Shown in pieces: positions 47,013 through 55,686 of a stretch of DNA of 64,000 bases. The stretch is taken from NCBI GenBank assembly GCA_017744315.1, contig JAGIBN010000002.1, positions 452,415 to 516,414 on the forward strand, given 5' to 3'. Position 1 is the stretch's first letter. Every line of letters starts with the position of its first letter. Below the pieces are notes generated by a model that saw only the letters and a program-made list of their open reading frames with translations, did no database searches and was not told the origin of the DNA. Origin of the DNA: Porphyrobacter sp. (GTDB lineage Bacteria > Pseudomonadota > Alphaproteobacteria > Sphingomonadales > Sphingomonadaceae). The translations under genes were made by a program, and so were the position numbers.

Positions 47013-47955
47013 TAGGGACGGCGAGGGAGGCGAGCAAGGTGCCGATTTCCATCACCAGAAGTCCCGGATCGAAATTGTAAGTCGGCGCCTGCGCTCCCAG
47101 GCGCACCAACTCCGCATGGACTTCAGTCAAGACAGGGATCGAGCCATGGCTGGCCCTGGCCAGCCTCTCGGCGGCCACTGCGCGCGCGAGATCGACCGCC
47201 GCGAGTTGCCGCCTGCGGTCAGGGCGTGAGCCCAGGGCCTCGGCCAACCTGCCTCGGCGTTCAAAACTCGCGTCCCCCCTCCCGGCGATTTCCCGCATGA
47301 GGCGATACATCGCGCCGAGGTCCAACTGGACGAACTCCAGTGCAGCACCGGGCGATCCGCCAGAAGCTGCAACCGCGGCCTCTCGTGTCGCCGGATCGGC
47401 TTCGGGAGCTTCGCGGGCGACGATCGAAGACACCTGTTCGTTCGCTAGTCTCGGAAAGAGCAAAGTCCTGCATCGCGAGCGTATCGTGGGCAGGAGGCGC
47501 CCGGGTCGATGAGCGATGAGCATGAAGAAGCTTCCCGCAGGCGGCTCCTCTAGGCTCTTGAGCAACGCGTTTGCCGCCCCCTTCTCCAACTCGTCGGCAG
47601 GGTCGATGATTATCACCCGTCGGTCGCCGAGCGTGGGCCGCGTGGTCAGCCGCTGCTGCATCCCGCGAACCTGCTCGACGGAGATATTGCGCTTGGTCTG
47701 GTAAGGCTTCCCTTCGTCCCGCTTCTTCTCGTCGTCGGCGGTAGCCGGCAGCGGTTCGAGCAGGATGATATCGGGATGATTGTCCGCAGGCTGCGGGCTT
47801 CCCGGCTCTGCCACCAGTTCGCGGGCAGCTTGAAGAGCAAATCGAGCCTTCCCGAGCCCCCGGGGACCCGCCAGGATCCATCCGTGGTGAAGGCGCGGGC
47901 CGGCAATCGCCGAGCGCCACTCGCGCCAAGGCTCCTCGTGTCCCGCCAGGCTCAT
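46993..47955 (-). CDS. holB: DNA polymerase III delta-prime subunit
   Basis: Clamp-loader subunit, 320 residues. The AAA+ core has LAGPRGLGKARFALQAAREL (modified P-loop), then ISVEQVRGMQQRLTTRPTLGDRRVIIIDPADELEKGAANALLKSLEEPPAGSFFMLIAHRPGRLLPTIRSRC, the usual delta-prime region with sensor 1 and the SRC motif. The Cys zinc cluster found in Escherichia coli delta-prime is absent. It lies between tmk and metG, coupled to tmk by a four-base overlap. Confidence 0.93.
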   Translation of the reverse strand: MSLAGHEEPWREWRSAIAGPRLHHGWILAGPRGLGKARFALQAARELVAEPGSPQPADNHPDIILLEPLPATADDEKKRDEGKPYQTKRNISVEQVRGMQQRLTTRPTLGDRRVIIIDPADELEKGAANALLKSLEEPPAGSFFMLIAHRPGRLLPTIRSRCRTLLFPRLANEQVSSIVAREAPEADPATREAAVAASGGSPGAALEFVQLDLGAMYRLMREIAGRGDASFERRGRLAEALGSRPDRRRQLAAVDLARAVAAERLARASHGSIPVLTEVHAELVRLGAQAPTYNFDPGLLVMEIGTLLASLAVPSEPTYG

Positions 47956-48590
47956 CGATCGTCGTCCAGCAACGATGAAAGAGCCTGCATGACCTGCAGG
48001 TGCGTCTCTTCGAGAGTGCCGTTTCCGTCGATCCGCGCGAAGCGCTCGGCCTCAGCATCGGCTATCCGGGCAAAGGCGGCGCCTACTTCGGCGTGGAAGC
48101 TCGCGTCCCGTCCGCCGATCGCGTCTGCCTGACCACGGTCGCGCCTGTCCAGGCGTGCAGCGACCTCATCGGGCAGGACTTCGATCAGCAGGGTCAGATC
48201 AGGCAGAAGACCGGCGGAGCCGATCCGATGCAACGCGAGGATGTCCTCGTCGGGCAGGCCCCCTCCCCCGCCCTGGTAGGCACGCGAGGAATCGAGAAAC
48301 CGGTCGCACACGACCCATGTGCCGGCCTCAAGCGCTGGCCTTATCACCTGCTCAACGTGATCGGCCCGTGCCGCTGCGAACAACAACGCCTCGGCCCTCG
48401 CCTGCCATCCTTCGCCGGGGGGATGCAGCAACATCTCGCGAATGGCCTCCGCCCCTGCGGTACCACCTGGCTCGCGCGTCTGGATTACCTCCAGGCCCTG
48501 TTCGCGCAGGGCATTTGCCACGAGCTTTGCCTGGGTCGATTTGCCGGCCCCTTCACCGCCCTCGAACGCAATGAAGCGGCCGCGCTTCAC
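47952..48590 (-). CDS. tmk: thymidylate kinase
   Basis: Phosphorylates dTMP to dTDP. It has 212 residues from a GTG at complement 48588-48590, which overlaps the dacC stop (GTGA). P-loop FEGGEGAGKSTQ, the DR motif CDRFLDSSRAYQGGG, and a lid region near RLDRRDRGQADAIG are all present. A longer frame upstream reads through dacC antisense and lacks similarity. tmk-holB pairing is standard. Confidence 0.95.
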   Translation of the reverse strand: MKRGRFIAFEGGEGAGKSTQAKLVANALREQGLEVIQTREPGGTAGAEAIREMLLHPPGEGWQARAEALLFAAARADHVEQVIRPALEAGTWVVCDRFLDSSRAYQGGGGGLPDEDILALHRIGSAGLLPDLTLLIEVLPDEVAARLDRRDRGQADAIGGRDASFHAEVGAAFARIADAEAERFARIDGNGTLEETHLQVMQALSSLLDDDR

Positions 48591-49813
48591 GTCGCGAGTC
48601 CGGCGATGCCATTGACCAGACGGCGAAACACGCCGGCCTGCTCTACATCCTCGGCGGCAACCAGCGGCACATCGTGCGGCTGCTGGCCAGGAAGCGTGAC
48701 GCGAAGCCAAGCCACCTGCTGCCCGGCCTTGATCGGCGCTTCGATCGGACCGCGGTAACGGACTGCCAGCGAAGCGTTGGCCTGACTGCCGTTGGGAACA
48801 CTGGCGAGGACCGGTCCTTGCGTTTTCAGCTCGACGGCGTCGCTCGACCCGTTCTGGACTCGCGCTTTCCCCACAACCGTGCTGCCGGGCAGAATCTCGC
48901 GGCTCTCGAAAGCGTCGAAGCCCCAATTCATGAGGCTTCTCGCGGTGGTATTGCGAATGTTGGGCGTGGGCGCCCCCGCGATCACCATGACCAGCCTTCG
49001 CCCATCGCGCTCAGCCGAGCCGAGGAAGTTGTAGCCGGCCTGGCGAGTGAACCCGGTTTTGATCCCATCCGCGCCCTTGACCACTCCGGTTATCGGATCA
49101 TGATTGGACTGCGTGATCTCGCGATAGCTCATGCCGTGATGGCCGATATATTGATGATATAGGCCCGGATATCGCGTGATCATGGCCTCCGCCAATAACG
49201 CGAGGTCATGCGCGCTGGTGTAAGTGCGCCCTTCATCCGGCCACCCGTTCGGGGTGCCGAAGTGCGTGTCACGCATCCCCAGTTCGGCGGCGTTCTCATT
49301 CATCTTTTTGAGCCACGCATCTTCCGTGCCGGCCGCAGCCATCGAGAGGGCCACGGCCCCATCGTTGGCCGAGACCGTCGTGACGCCTAGCAAGAGCTGA
49401 CCGATGGTCACCACGTCCCCGGCCTGGAGGAACATCGACGAGCCCTCGCCGGACCATAGCTCGGCCAATTCCTTGCTGATCGTGACAGGCGTGTCCGACT
49501 TGAGCTTGCCCTGGGCGAGAAGACCGAAGGCCGTATAGGCCGTCATAACCTTGGTGACCGAAGCGGGGACGAAACGCCGGTTGGGTTCCCGGGAGTAAAG
49601 CGTTTGCCCGCTCGACATGTCGATCAGCAGGACGACCGGTATCTCTTCATGAACCGGTGCGACCACCGATGAAGTGAGAACCAAAGGCGAAGCAGGCTCG
49701 TCGAGCGAGGCCGCGGGGAAAGCGGTGCAGACAAGCGCTGCACTTGCAATCAGTCTTAGAGTCGAGAGTTTCAAATGCGCTCCAACCGCCGGAGCGGGAG
49801 GCGCCATGCGCAT
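48587..49813 (-). CDS. dacC: D-alanyl-D-alanine carboxypeptidase (PBP5/6-like)
   Basis: Periplasmic enzyme that trims the terminal D-Ala from peptidoglycan stem peptides, 408 residues. A signal peptide lies within residues 14-36. Active-site motifs are SVTK (Ser 85, Lys 88), SAN in TVSANDGAVAL and KTG in GIKTGFTRQAGYN. The C-terminal PBP5 beta-rich domain (about 300-390) is present, and a hydrophobic or amphipathic end could anchor it. The symbol is the family's usual one, as dacA/C/D paralogues cannot be separated here. Confidence 0.92.
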   Translation of the reverse strand: MRMAPPAPAVGAHLKLSTLRLIASAALVCTAFPAASLDEPASPLVLTSSVVAPVHEEIPVVLLIDMSSGQTLYSREPNRRFVPASVTKVMTAYTAFGLLAQGKLKSDTPVTISKELAELWSGEGSSMFLQAGDVVTIGQLLLGVTTVSANDGAVALSMAAAGTEDAWLKKMNENAAELGMRDTHFGTPNGWPDEGRTYTSAHDLALLAEAMITRYPGLYHQYIGHHGMSYREITQSNHDPITGVVKGADGIKTGFTRQAGYNFLGSAERDGRRLVMVIAGAPTPNIRNTTARSLMNWGFDAFESREILPGSTVVGKARVQNGSSDAVELKTQGPVLASVPNGSQANASLAVRYRGPIEAPIKAGQQVAWLRVTLPGQQPHDVPLVAAEDVEQAGVFRRLVNGIAGLAT

Positions 49814-49923
49814 TCAGCCGCTCGTCCAGATTCGGGCGTTCCTATAACCTGTGGCCCGAACCTTTACGAGCGAGGCTTCGGCTTCTCCACGGCAGGAGAA
49901 CGAGGAACTTACCAAAGGTGCTC

Positions 49924-50946
49924 CTATCGAGCGATTTCGTCCGCAAGCAGCCCCACGCTCATCGCGTAGTAGTTCGAGCAATTGTACTCGAGGATCACGC
50001 GATAGTTCTGCGTAATGAGGTAACTCGGCGCGGCGGGTCCGTCAGGCTCGAACAGAGACGCCATGACGTCATCGCCGATGGGTGCCTGCGGGATGACGCC
50101 CAGTTCGCGCCACTCTCGCACCGTCTTCCATTGACTGTGACGAACATGGACGCGCGGGCAGATCGGCGAAACCATTCGGGTCTGCAGCGAGGACCGGTCA
50201 ACGCTGTTGGGAGCGTAGGCACGGACGGCCCAAGGCTCACCTGGACGCCAACCGGCATCGCGGAAATAGTTTGCGATGGAATGAAGCGTGTCGACTTCAC
50301 TGGTCCAGATGTCGCGATCGCCGTCACCGTCGCCGTCAACCGCAAGGCGCAAGTATACGCTCGGCAGGAACTGCGGATTGCCGAACGCGCCGGCCCAACT
50401 GCCGACGAGAGTGGACCTGGGAACACCGGTATCGGCGATCTTGAGAACATCGATCAGCTCGCGCTCGAACAACTCGCGTCTCCGCCCTTCCCAGGCCAGC
50501 GTTGCCAGCGAGCGCACCAGATCGAAGCTGCCACGCACCGCGCCGTAGCTGGTCTCGTGCCCCCAGATGGCGATCACGATCGGCTCGGGAACGCCATAGC
50601 GGGCCGTTACGTCAGCAGCGTAGGGATAGAGCCGCGCGTAGGCTCGGCGCCCACCCTCAATTCGCGCCGTCGTGTTATGGTCGCGAAGATAGGGAGCGAG
50701 CGGCGGAAAGGTGTTGCTCGTCGCCCCACCCGAAACGTTGTCGCGATCGAGGGCGATGACCCGCTCGTTCGGCGTCAGGCCGGAGAGCATGCCGATCGAG
50801 CGCTCGCTGACCCCTTCGGCCCGCGCCCTGGCGGCCACCTGCTGCATGTAGCTTTCGAAGGAGCTGTCCTGAGCACAGGCCGGCAAGGCGGCAATCAGGA
50901 ATGCCAATGAGGCGGAGAGAGCGGGGAAAAAACGACGCATCACCAT
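49924..50946 (-). CDS. mltB: lytic murein transglycosylase (MltB/SLT family)
   Basis: 340 residues with an N-terminal export signal (FFPALSASLAFLIAALPACAQ). The cleavage region could be a lipobox (LPAC) or Sec type. The catalytic Glu is in AIWGHETSYGAVRG. MltB-type motifs include RSLATLAWEGRRRELFERELIDVLKI, GSWAGAFGNPQFLPSVYL and DGDGDRDIW, the last resembling a metal-binding loop. It cleaves glycan strands non-hydrolytically. It is the first gene of the mltB-dacC-tmk run. ATGs at 50946 and 50940 are both possible. Confidence 0.9.
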   Translation of the reverse strand: MVMRRFFPALSASLAFLIAALPACAQDSSFESYMQQVAARARAEGVSERSIGMLSGLTPNERVIALDRDNVSGGATSNTFPPLAPYLRDHNTTARIEGGRRAYARLYPYAADVTARYGVPEPIVIAIWGHETSYGAVRGSFDLVRSLATLAWEGRRRELFERELIDVLKIADTGVPRSTLVGSWAGAFGNPQFLPSVYLRLAVDGDGDGDRDIWTSEVDTLHSIANYFRDAGWRPGEPWAVRAYAPNSVDRSSLQTRMVSPICPRVHVRHSQWKTVREWRELGVIPQAPIGDDVMASLFEPDGPAAPSYLITQNYRVILEYNCSNYYAMSVGLLADEIAR

Positions 50947-51040
50947 GGACCCATCTTTGCATGGGTAGGCGCGTAAGGGAATCCCCAAAGGCCGGCGCCA
51001 CGACGGAATGTTCCGCCGCGGCGCCGTTTACCTCTTTGGC

Positions 51041-51937
51041 TTATTTCGATTTCACGACCGGCAAGTGGTCGAGATTCGGCCACATGTTGGGATTGCGCTT
51101 CACCATTTCGGCAAAGGGCGTGAACCCGCAGTTGTTGTCACCCTTGCAGTTGGTGACGGTGTGAATGAAGCGGATCTTTCCGTCCTCGATGCGGAAAACG
51201 TGCGCATCGGGGCGCTGGTTCGGCCCCATCTTGAGAAACACCGCCACCGAGCCGTAGACCGGGTCGATCACATAGCGGCGCTCGACCATATCGATGTTCT
51301 CGGGGACGCCCACGTTGCAGGTATCTTCGGCCGTGCCCTTACCGGTGTAGACGCTGCCTTCCAGTCGAGCGCAGGGCGTACCCCATGGGACCTGCACGCT
51401 CTTGTCCTTGAACAAATCCAGGTAGGCGTCGGCCGCCGCCTTGATCTCCTCGCGGGTATTGCGCCGTGCTTCTGGGATCTCGCTCCAGTCCTCGCGCTGC
51501 GCGTAGTAGAGCGTCTTCTCGGCGTTGAAGAGCCAGTCGTCTTGGTCGGCCACGATCACGTCGAAGCCGTTGATCGTTCCTCCGCGGGAATTGACGATCG
51601 TCGCCAGCACATAAGGATGCTCGGGATTGGTGATGATGCTCTCGACATAGACCGAGCAACTCGCCGTGTCATAGAACGCACGGTCCCAGTCGACCTTCTG
51701 CGGCGTGGCAATCACGCCGCCATAGGTCATCGACGAGAGTTCGAAGTTCTCGTTGTAGTTCACCCACTCGCCCATGGGCCGCATGTGCATGATCGCCTGC
51801 CCGCTAGCTTGCGCCGCGCGGTACTGTTCGGCCACTTCGACCAGGCGTTCACGGGTGCAGCCGGCCTGGGCAAACGCCGGGCTGGCGGCCGATACAGCAA
51901 CAAGCGCGCCGAGCGCACCAAAGACCAAACGCTTCAT
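51041..51937 (-). CDS. exported protein of unknown function (possibly DUF8021-like)
   Basis: 298 residues with a clear signal peptide (RLVFGALGALVAVSAASPAFAQ). The mature protein has a nuclear-transport-factor-2-like feel: helices with YRAAQASGQ, then strands including PVYGSVAVFLKMG and HVFRIEDGKIRFIHTV. Cys residues (GCTR, ASCSVY, TPCARL, DTCNVG, TNCKGDNNCG) suggest disulfides. Similarity to DUF8021 proteins is a tentative recollection. No active site is identified. Single gene, 94 bases before mltB. Confidence 0.75.
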   Translation of the reverse strand: MKRLVFGALGALVAVSAASPAFAQAGCTRERLVEVAEQYRAAQASGQAIMHMRPMGEWVNYNENFELSSMTYGGVIATPQKVDWDRAFYDTASCSVYVESIITNPEHPYVLATIVNSRGGTINGFDVIVADQDDWLFNAEKTLYYAQREDWSEIPEARRNTREEIKAAADAYLDLFKDKSVQVPWGTPCARLEGSVYTGKGTAEDTCNVGVPENIDMVERRYVIDPVYGSVAVFLKMGPNQRPDAHVFRIEDGKIRFIHTVTNCKGDNNCGFTPFAEMVKRNPNMWPNLDHLPVVKSK

Positions 51938-52070
51938 GATGATCTGGCTCCCCTCAATCCCTGCCAGTGCCCAAGGCCCGGCTACTTCTCTCTTTTTGTC
52001 TGACTATCGTATGGTTGCAGTGGAGTCACGGGGTGACAGGAGCAACAATCGACGCTAGCCGGGCGCAGCC

Positions 52071-52160
52071 GGACAGGTGGCCGAGTGGTTTAAGGCAGCG
52101 GTCTTGAAAACCGCCGTGGGTGCAAGCCCACCGTGGGTTCGAATCCCACCCTGTCCGCCA
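52071..52160 (+). tRNA. tRNA-Ser (TGA anticodon)
   Basis: 90 bases begin GGACAGG and end CCTGTCC-G-CCA with encoded CCA. The anticodon loop CTTGAAA gives TGA (reads UCA). The long variable arm (GTGGGTGCAAGCCCAC) is typical of a class II serine tRNA, and the T-loop is TTCGAAT. No integrase or repeated 3' end is seen next to it. Confidence 0.97.
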
Positions 52161-52288
52161 AGATGTTGTCCATTGGTAGGCCTATGGATGAGGGCGCGTC
52201 CGCGACGGAGCCAACACGCATCGAACTCACCCTCCTGGGTCACCCACAAAGGTCTGATACCGCCGGACGCTGAGATTGCTGCGCCCGA

Positions 52289-53296
52289 TCAAGGCAGCGG
52301 CAGGCGGACGAAGTTTCTCCAGAAGGTCTCAATGCTCTGATTGGCGCCGAACAAGGTGGTGAAGTGCGTCAGGTCTACGAGGATGATATCACCGGCACGC
52401 CCGCCGTCGGGTGGCATCCACAGCACAGCGTTGAACTCGGTTGCGCCCGCTGCAGTGAAAGGGTGCGGCCGGCCCAGTTCAATCGGCTGGCGGCCAAGCA
52501 CTCGCACCCTGTCCCCAGCACTTTCTGTCGGCTCGTAATGCGGCAGGTGCCGGTGGAAGCTGAGTGTGCTGACGCCTTCGAGCAGACCGATCGCGTCGGC
52601 TTCAGCAAGCTTCGTCAGGGGGGCGATCTTTCCGTCCACACGCGCGGGGCATAGTCCCCAGATGTTCCTCACGGGCACGTCGAGAGCCGCCATCAGGTCG
52701 CGCGTGTAGCTGGTGAAGCGCTGCTGTCGGGGGACCAAGGCGTCGCCGTGGTGCAGGTACTCCTGCTGCCGCTGCTCCAGGTTGTCGGTGAAACCGACAT
52801 CGTGATGAGGGGCGAGCAGAAGGCATGTTCCGGGCCGCTTGAGCCACTCCCGGATCGCCTCGGCCTCGCCTGGATCGAGCGTCAGGCCGGAGGCCAGGTG
52901 ATCGAGGCCGAAGACCATCAGCGTATCGCAGTCGGATAGCACGCGCTCGTCGATCGGAAGGCGGAAGCCGGCCTGGTCGACGCGCTGAAACACCGCCACG
53001 GGAAAGTCCGTCTCCTCTTCGGCCAAGCGCTGAAAGCCAAGTGTCGAGATGTGAAACAGCTCGAGTGTACCGTCGATGCCCTGCAGGAAGCGGTCGGCCT
53101 GGTATTCGGGTTTCTCGTAAGCCGGCCAGACCACGTTGCGGACCTCGGTCATCGTGGAGAAGCGGTTCTCCATCAACGCCGGGTCGCGCTGGGCTTCCCA
53201 CGGATAGCTCCAGGTCCAATAGATGCTGATCCGCCGCTTTCCGGGCGTGAACGGCCGGGCCACGTGTGTCTGGTTGTAGGTCCTCGCGGTCGTCAT
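52289..53296 (-). CDS. conserved protein of unknown function in the DyP cluster (GATase-like fold suspected)
   Basis: 335 residues, cytoplasmic by the absence of a signal. The centre (SDCDTLMVFGLDHLASGLTLDPGEAEAIREWLKRPGTCLLLAPHHDVGF, about residues 130-180) alternates strand and helix as in glutamine-amidotransferase or ThuA-like folds, but I see no Cys-His-Glu triad. The C-terminal part (GDRVRVLGRQPIELGRPHPFTAAGATEFNAVLWMPP) is also conserved-looking. It is the last gene of the peroxidase operon, sharing one base with the peroxidase stop (TGATG), which implies a linked role. The longer upstream reading is the peroxidase in another frame. Confidence 0.75.
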   Translation of the reverse strand: MTTARTYNQTHVARPFTPGKRRISIYWTWSYPWEAQRDPALMENRFSTMTEVRNVVWPAYEKPEYQADRFLQGIDGTLELFHISTLGFQRLAEEETDFPVAVFQRVDQAGFRLPIDERVLSDCDTLMVFGLDHLASGLTLDPGEAEAIREWLKRPGTCLLLAPHHDVGFTDNLEQRQQEYLHHGDALVPRQQRFTSYTRDLMAALDVPVRNIWGLCPARVDGKIAPLTKLAEADAIGLLEGVSTLSFHRHLPHYEPTESAGDRVRVLGRQPIELGRPHPFTAAGATEFNAVLWMPPDGGRAGDIILVDLTHFTTLFGANQSIETFWRNFVRLPLP

Positions 53297-54645
53297 CACT
53301 TCGCTCCTTCGAGGTGCGCGTCTGCCTGCGCGTTGCCGCCGAGACCGGCGAGGTAGTGCAGCGCCTTGATGCCGGGCAGGAAGAAGTAAGCCCCGCCGCG
53401 CAAAGTGGTGAACGCGGGCAGACCGGTGATCTTCTTGCGGATCGGCCGCTTCGGGATCTTGAACTCGAGCGTGCCGTCTTGCGTGCCGCAGAACGGGTCG
53501 CGCTCGTTGCCGAGGTCGTGGAAGTTCTTGTCGTTGATCCACACGTTCTGGGCGAACTCGAATTGGCGGATCAGGTTGGCGCAGACGATGAACGCGGCGA
53601 TCCCCCGCTCCTTGCCATCGTCGGGCTGACCTTCGGGTAAGTGAGGACCGTAGGTTGCACCACGACGGATCATCCGGCGTCGGTTCATGTTATGCGCCGT
53701 GTCGCGCGGGTTCATCCGGCGGATGTGCGAACCGAGCGGCACCGCGTAGCCGTGGGGGTCCTTCTCCTTGTAGTCGAAGTCGTTGTTGCGGTGCAGGTCC
53801 TTGCCGAGTTCGGGATCGTCCACTTCGGGACACAGCGTCAGCGGGGCGCCGCTGCGCCAGCGCCCCATGAGCTTGGCGGCGACCAGTTCCTGCTCTGCAG
53901 GAGTCTCGCCGTGCTCGGCCAGGAAGTCGCGGAACTTGCCGACGTGCTCCTCCAGCCTGCGATAGGCGAAATAGCTGCCGTTGCGTGCGATCCGCTCGTC
54001 CGGCATCGGGTAAGGCAGTCCGCTCTCGTCGGGGTAGCCGAGGATAAACTCGCCCGGCTTTAGCGGTCCACCACTGCCCTTGTAGGGAATGTCCTCGGTG
54101 CCCTCGATCACCGGCTGCGACAACCGGTCGCGGTAGCCGAAGTGATCGTGCGCGTGATCGAACGGCGGGATCGCCTCGAGCTCGAGGCTCGATATCACCC
54201 TGACGCCGGGGCAACGGGTGAGCAGACCCTCGTGCTCCATCTCACACCGGCCGCGCTCGGCGGCGTCGCGCGCGAACAGGATGGCGATCGCGTGAAGGTC
54301 GGGCCCGGCAGTGCCGTCCACCCAGTTTTCCGGCGCGTTCTCGCCGGTATCGCCGAGCATGGCGGCACGCGCTGCCATGCCTTGCTGGAACTCGGCCGGA
54401 AACGTCGCCAGCGTCTCCTCGTCGAGGCCAAGCGCGCGCATGCCGTTCCAGGTCAGCGCCACCGTGACCCAGCTGCGATCATCCTCGGTCACCCCGACAT
54501 CGGCAGCAGAGCGGACCGTTCTGAGGATCTCCCTGAGCCACGCCCGTCCCGACTCCGCGTCGGCGAAGCTCAGGAACACATACCGCCCCGTCAGCGCGGG
54601 CGTGCGGGTCAGCAGGATATGCTGGATGTCGTCGAGTTCTAGCAT
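53296..54645 (-). CDS. DyP-type haem peroxidase
   Basis: 449 residues from the ATG at 54643-54645. It has the dye-decolorizing peroxidase organisation. The distal GxxDG region appears as FGYRDRLSQPVIEG (Asp kept, second Gly replaced by Arg). The proximal-side region is GSHIRRMNPRDTAHN, with the probable haem-ligand His and the conserved Arg. The segment PLKPGEFILGYPDESG places it with longer class-C-like members. There is no Tat or Sec signal, so it is cytosolic or encapsulated. The physiological substrate is unknown. It is fourth in a five-gene operon. Confidence 0.9.
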   Translation of the reverse strand: MLELDDIQHILLTRTPALTGRYVFLSFADAESGRAWLREILRTVRSAADVGVTEDDRSWVTVALTWNGMRALGLDEETLATFPAEFQQGMAARAAMLGDTGENAPENWVDGTAGPDLHAIAILFARDAAERGRCEMEHEGLLTRCPGVRVISSLELEAIPPFDHAHDHFGYRDRLSQPVIEGTEDIPYKGSGGPLKPGEFILGYPDESGLPYPMPDERIARNGSYFAYRRLEEHVGKFRDFLAEHGETPAEQELVAAKLMGRWRSGAPLTLCPEVDDPELGKDLHRNNDFDYKEKDPHGYAVPLGSHIRRMNPRDTAHNMNRRRMIRRGATYGPHLPEGQPDDGKERGIAAFIVCANLIRQFEFAQNVWINDKNFHDLGNERDPFCGTQDGTLEFKIPKRPIRKKITGLPAFTTLRGGAYFFLPGIKALHYLAGLGGNAQADAHLEGAK

Positions 54646-54649
54646 GCAG

Positions 54650-55072
54650 TCAGCCCGCCTTTCCCTTGGCCCAGGCCCAGGCGGCGATGCGCCATTCGCC
54701 GCCTTCCTGCTTGAGCGCGAATGTGAAGGTCGCTCCGGTCTGTGTGATCCGCTGCCCACGCAGGTCGAAGGTCATTGCGGCCGGGACCACGAGATAGGCC
54801 GCATCTCCGGTCACCACGTTGTGCGCGGGCTCGCCTAGCGTGGCGAAATAGCCGCCCGCCCCCAGGTGCTCCCCCTCTTCCAGCACGTCACGGTACCAGT
54901 CGGAAGGCGCCGAGCCGCCGAGCCACAGATGGGGCGCCATGCCGTCGAGGATCGAGCCCTCGATAGCGAAGCATGCGACCATGCCCGCTAGGTCACCGAC
55001 ATTGAACGCGTCGACATACCGCTGCACGGTCGCCAGCGGATCGCGAGAGGGCGTCATCGACCGCCTACTCAC
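54650..55072 (-). CDS. NTF2-like (SnoaL-type) small protein
   Basis: 140 residues with the cone-shaped NTF2-like pattern: an opening helix TVQRYVDAFNVGDLAGMVACFA, a loop with GSILDGMAPHLWLGG, and C-terminal strands FTFALKQEGGEWRIAAWAWAKG. Such proteins bind small hydrophobic ligands or act as isomerases. No catalytic residue is certain here. It overlaps the 200-residue gene by four bases and precedes the peroxidase by four. Confidence 0.82.
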   Translation of the reverse strand: MSRRSMTPSRDPLATVQRYVDAFNVGDLAGMVACFAIEGSILDGMAPHLWLGGSAPSDWYRDVLEEGEHLGAGGYFATLGEPAHNVVTGDAAYLVVPAAMTFDLRGQRITQTGATFTFALKQEGGEWRIAAWAWAKGKAG

Positions 55073-55671
55073 TGCATATTGTCGAGGACTTTGGCGAGCC
55101 CGTCCTTGACCGCCAGCGCACTGGTTATTTCCCGCGAGGTCACGTAGGCATGCTCCGCATACTCCATGAAACTCGGCCGGTGGTACTTACGCGCATAGGC
55201 AACGAACGCCGCGGGGTTGGTCCGCCAATCCTCTGGGAAACCCTCGAGGTTTTCGAACACCGTGTTGAGACCTGTCGACGAGAAGATCGCAACGGCGTCC
55301 TCCGTGTACTTGTCGAAATCGGTGTCGAAGACGCCCTGGTACATGAAGTAGGTCTTGCCCTCGATGTCGAACAACGCCCACTTGAGCGTGTTCAGCTTGA
55401 GCACGTCGAGCACGTGGGGATTCTCGGCCACCGCTGCCTCGATGTTGCGGGCATAAGCGTAGAAGTTTTCCTCAGTGCCCGGCTTGATCGGAGCGATGAT
55501 CGTGAAGCCGTAATTGAGCGGGCTGCGCGGGAAAATCGGGCCGTAACGTCCCTGCTCGACCCGGTCGGGAAAGACTCCCCCAGGCGGGATCAACATCGCC
55601 GATTGCCGGCCTTTCACCTGCTCCATCGGGAGCGCCTTGGATTCGTGCGGCTTGTCAGCAACTGTCGCCAT
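55069..55671 (-). CDS. uncharacterised protein of the DyP cluster (dimeric alpha/beta-barrel-like)
   Basis: 200 residues without signal or membrane segment. The part NYGFTIIAPIKPGTEENFYAYARNIEAAVAENPHVLDVLKLNTLKWALFDI has the strand-helix-strand pattern of a ferredoxin-like dimeric alpha/beta barrel, the fold that DyP and chlorite dismutase share. It could therefore be a structural relative or haem-handling partner of the adjacent peroxidase, but this is inference. It lies 15 bases after the outer-membrane gene. Confidence 0.75.
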   Translation of the reverse strand: MATVADKPHESKALPMEQVKGRQSAMLIPPGGVFPDRVEQGRYGPIFPRSPLNYGFTIIAPIKPGTEENFYAYARNIEAAVAENPHVLDVLKLNTLKWALFDIEGKTYFMYQGVFDTDFDKYTEDAVAIFSSTGLNTVFENLEGFPEDWRTNPAAFVAYARKYHRPSFMEYAEHAYVTSREITSALAVKDGLAKVLDNMQ

Positions 55672-55686
55672 GGTCGTACTCCTTTT

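Noticed and set aside
52071..52288. tRNA-Ser as an integration site
   Set aside because: No integrase, no direct repeat of the tRNA 3' end and no change in gene character follow it.
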